Origin: an uncultured Bacteroides sp.
GTDB lineage: Bacteria > Bacteroidota > Bacteroidia > Bacteroidales > Bacteroidaceae
Reading direction: 5' to 3'
Length of the DNA: 64,000 nt
Assembly: GCA_949296415.1 (NCBI GenBank)
Contig: CASFQC010000001.1
Coordinates: forward strand, 62,001-126,000
In this document: positions 61,726 through 64,000 of the stretch, piece after piece
How positions within the stretch are numbered: the stretch's first letter is position 1
Layout: each line of letters opens with the position of its first letter
The notes under the pieces: generated by a model
Database searches by the model: none
What the model was told of the DNA's origin: nothing
The model's input: only the letters and a program-made list of their open reading frames with translations
Translations under genes and position numbers: made by a program

Positions 61726-63999
61726 TTATTTACTGTATTGTTCTATTTCAGCGGTTGCGTCAGAATTGTCCACATCGTCCCATTCCATAGGCTTGATTTT
61801 CTCCTGCAAGTACTGGAAGGCAACGAACAAGGCCGGTACGATGAATATCTGCAGTATCATACCAATCAACATACCGCCGATGGCCGACGTACCCAACGTG
61901 CGGTAACCGTTGGCACCCGCACCGCTGGCAAACATCAACGGCAACAGACCGATTACCATGGCCAACGACGTCATCAGGATAGGACGCAGACGGGCACCGG
62001 CGCCAAGCACGGCAGCCCATGTGATACTCATACCCATCTTGCGGCGGTCAAGAGCAAACTCTACTATAAGGATGGCATTCTTGGCCAACAGACCCATCAG
62101 CATAATCAAGGCAATCTGCATGTAGATGTTGTTGGACATGGTGCCGATAATCATCTGCAGTGCCGGTATGCCTCCGATAAGGCTGGCAATGTTCACGAAG
62201 ATAAAGCTTCCCATCAGACCGAACGGTACAGAGAGCAATACAGCCAGCGGCAGGATGTAGCTCTCGTACTGCGCGCTCAGCAACAGGTAAACGAACACGA
62301 AGCAAAGTACGAAAATCAGTCCCGTAGTGCTGCCGCTTGTCTCGGCCTCCTCACGTGCCATACCGCCCAGCTCGTAGTCAAAGCCTGCTGGCAGGTTCTG
62401 GTCGGCCACCTCGGCTATGGCCTGCAAAGCCTGGCCGGAAGTGTAACCGGTAGCGGGAGCCACCATCACTTTCATGGAGGTGTACAGGTTAAAGCGGTTG
62501 ATCACATCCGGACCGTACACCTTGGTCAGCTTCACAAACTGGCTCACGGGCGCCATCTCTCCGTTGGCATTGCGCACCTTGATGCTTTCCAGCGACTCCA
62601 CGTTCTTTGTGGCATCGCGTTCGGCCTGCACCATCACACGGAACATCTTACCGAAGCTGTTGAAGTTCGACGCATACAAGCCACCGTAATATCCCTGCAT
62701 CACACTCAATATATCGCTGGGACTTATCCCTGCACGCTTACAAGCCGCCGCATCAATGTCCAGCTGGTATTGCGGGAAGCTGGGATTGAAAGTGGTCTGG
62801 GCTGAAGTGATTTCAGGACGTTTCTCCAGCTCGGCGGTATAGCTCTTCACCACATCAAAGAAGTGGTCCAGACTGCCGCCCGTCTTGTCCTGCATGTTCA
62901 GCTCGATGTCGGTCGATACAGAGTAGCCCGGAATCATAGGCGGAGCGAAGAACAGCACCTGCGCTTCCTTGATGATTTTCTGGGCACGCATGAACAGTGT
63001 GGCATACACCACGGTAGAGTTCTGCATGGTGGAACGTTCCTCCCAAGGCTTCAGCTTGATGATGACCGAACCGTAACCAGGTCCCTGGCCGCCGATGAAA
63101 CTGAATCCGGAAATCACGGTACGCGACTGTACGGCCGGCTCGGCAGCGATAAGGCTGTCCACACGAGCCAGAATCTTCTGCGCGCGTTGCTGGGATGTGC
63201 CTGGAGGAAGCGTCACGGCACCCATGATAGTACCCGTGTCTTCATTGGGCACCATACCGGTAGGAGTAATTTGCATGAACACCATCAGCAGCACGATGGA
63301 AGCGGCCACCATTCCGCCGCTCAACCACTTGCGCTGGATGAAGGTCAGCACATGCTTCTTGTACTTGCCCAAGATAGAGTCGTACTCGGTGTTGAAGGTA
63401 TTCTTGAACTTGTCTGTGGTCATACCGGCCAGAGCCAGGATGCTGATAACTATCAGTATGGAGCAGAGCACGGGATGCTCGCTGAAGCTGAACAGTCCGA
63501 ATATCATGCCGATAATGGCAATAAAGGTGAACAGCAGGGTGAGTCCGGGCTTCATGATTTTGCCCAGTCCCTGGGTGTAACGCTGTATCCATATCTTACG
63601 GGCTTCCTTGGTAGCGGTGCCTATGCGCTCTTTCAGCGTGGTGTCGTGGCCATCGGTGTTATGGGGTTTCAGGAAGATGGCGCACAGGGCCGGACTCAGG
63701 GTCAACGCGTTGACGGCAGAGAAGAATATGGCAATGGCCATAGTCAGACCGAACTGTTGGTAGAACGTACCGGCCGTACCGCCCATGAAGCTCACGGGGA
63801 TGAACACAGACATCATGACCAGCGTAATGGATACCAAGGCGCCGCCCAGTTCGTGCATGGCGTCAATGGCAGCCAGACGGGCCGACTTGTAGCCCTGGTC
63901 CAGCTTGGCATGGACGCCCTCGACGACGACTATGGCGTCGTCCACCACTATGGCAATGGCAAGCACCATGGCCGAGAGGGTCAGCAGGTTCAGGCTGAA
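61726..63999 (-). CDS. RND efflux permease (HAE1/AcrB type), 5' end cut by window edge
   Basis: 757 residues visible of a normal 1030-1060; the frame continues past base 64000 (FSLNLLTLSAMVLAI and onwards), so the real start lies outside. The visible sequence opens in helix 4 with IVVDDAIVVVEG, which holds the two proton-relay Asp of AcrB (Asp407/Asp408 equivalent). GAVTLPPGTSQQRAQ, LSVMQGYYGGLYASNFNSFG and VDQNLPAGFDYELGG are porter-domain blocks, and ELGGMAREEAETSGSTTGLIF and MSNNIYMQIALIMLMGLLAKNAIL mark the second half. It exports drugs, bile salts or similar from periplasm; substrate unknown. Confidence 0.94.
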   Translation of the reverse strand, partial: FSLNLLTLSAMVLAIAIVVDDAIVVVEGVHAKLDQGYKSARLAAIDAMHELGGALVSITLVMMSVFIPVSFMGGTAGTFYQQFGLTMAIAIFFSAVNALTLSPALCAIFLKPHNTDGHDTTLKERIGTATKEARKIWIQRYTQGLGKIMKPGLTLLFTFIAIIGMIFGLFSFSEHPVLCSILIVISILALAGMTTDKFKNTFNTEYDSILGKYKKHVLTFIQRKWLSGGMVAASIVLLMVFMQITPTGMVPNEDTGTIMGAVTLPPGTSQQRAQKILARVDSLIAAEPAVQSRTVISGFSFIGGQGPGYGSVIIKLKPWEERSTMQNSTVVYATLFMRAQKIIKEAQVLFFAPPMIPGYSVSTDIELNMQDKTGGSLDHFFDVVKSYTAELEKRPEITSAQTTFNPSFPQYQLDIDAAACKRAGISPSDILSVMQGYYGGLYASNFNSFGKMFRVMVQAERDATKNVESLESIKVRNANGEMAPVSQFVKLTKVYGPDVINRFNLYTSMKVMVAPATGYTSGQALQAIAEVADQNLPAGFDYELGGMAREEAETSGSTTGLIFVLCFVFVYLLLSAQYESYILPLAVLLSVPFGLMGSFIFVNIASLIGGIPALQMIIGTMSNNIYMQIALIMLMGLLAKNAILIVEFALDRRKMGMSITWAAVLGAGARLRPILMTSLAMVIGLLPLMFASGAGANGYRTLGTSAIGGMLIGMILQIFIVPALFVAFQYLQEKIKPMEWDDVDNSDATAEIEQYSK

Positions 64000-64000
64000 G

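Overview
The window looks like a chromosomal segment of a gut-type Bacteroidales (Bacteroides/Phocaeicola-like). Reasons: many genes are preceded by the Bacteroidetes -7 element TAnnTTTG rather than by clear Shine-Dalgarno/-10/-35 signals; there is a complete Mfa1/FimA-type (type V) pilus operon; surface glycan hydrolases of families GH78, GH84 and GH89 are present; and there are Bacteroides-type genes such as an RNase H with an N-terminal hybrid-binding domain, a DUF2851 protein and an Rpn-type nuclease. Coding DNA is moderately GC-rich and intergenic DNA clearly AT-richer. The species cannot be named from this alone. Both ends cut genes: purN at the left edge and an RND efflux pump at the right edge.

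Layout. 1-1.6 kb: purN and pdxB (convergent). 1.7-10.9 kb: eight glycosyltransferase genes on both strands, probably for a lipopolysaccharide/surface oligosaccharide; one is fused to an LPS-kinase-like domain and one is a double glycosyltransferase. 11.6-19 kb: GH78 rhamnosidase, MsbA-like ABC exporter, rnhA, aroK and a secreted putative glycoside hydrolase. 19.2-23 kb: speA, argB, and an ECF sigma factor with a membrane partner. 23.2-25.4 kb: a YgjP-type metallopeptidase behind a large polyferredoxin that looks like NapH fused to NapG. 26.3-31.6 kb: rnhB, a small membrane protein, a CoA-transferase and a GH84 hexosaminidase. 31.9-36.9 kb (minus): a tight operon kup - lipoamide dehydrogenase - zinc-ribbon protein - dacB. 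37.3-39.5 kb: GH89 alpha-N-acetylglucosaminidase. 39.6-44.2 kb (minus): MalY/PatB lyase, MATE exporter, BtuB-like TonB receptor.

45.1-56.2 kb is the main accessory unit: seven genes in one direction (DUF3575, DUF3868, Mfa1-like major pilin, FimB/Mfa2-like anchor, a second fimbrillin, a further lipoprotein pilin and a 1034-residue DUF4906-like putative tip protein). The products carry lipoprotein signals or signal peptides, as expected for pilins that travel as lipoproteins and polymerise by strand exchange. A strong stem-loop lies just after the major pilin gene. 56.8-59.1 kb: Rpn-type nuclease and DUF2851. 59.2-64 kb (minus): an RND pump and its outer membrane factor, followed by an LpxA paralogue.

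No tRNA, rRNA, CRISPR array or insertion sequence was recognised. The items most worth a second look are the pilus operon with its intercistronic hairpin and its EF-hand-like loop, the glycosyltransferase-kinase fusion, the double glycosyltransferase with a changed metal motif, the perfect inverted repeat in a divergent promoter at 7.0-7.1 kb, and the NapH-NapG fusion with a palindrome upstream. None of these is shown here to be a new system; they are candidates.
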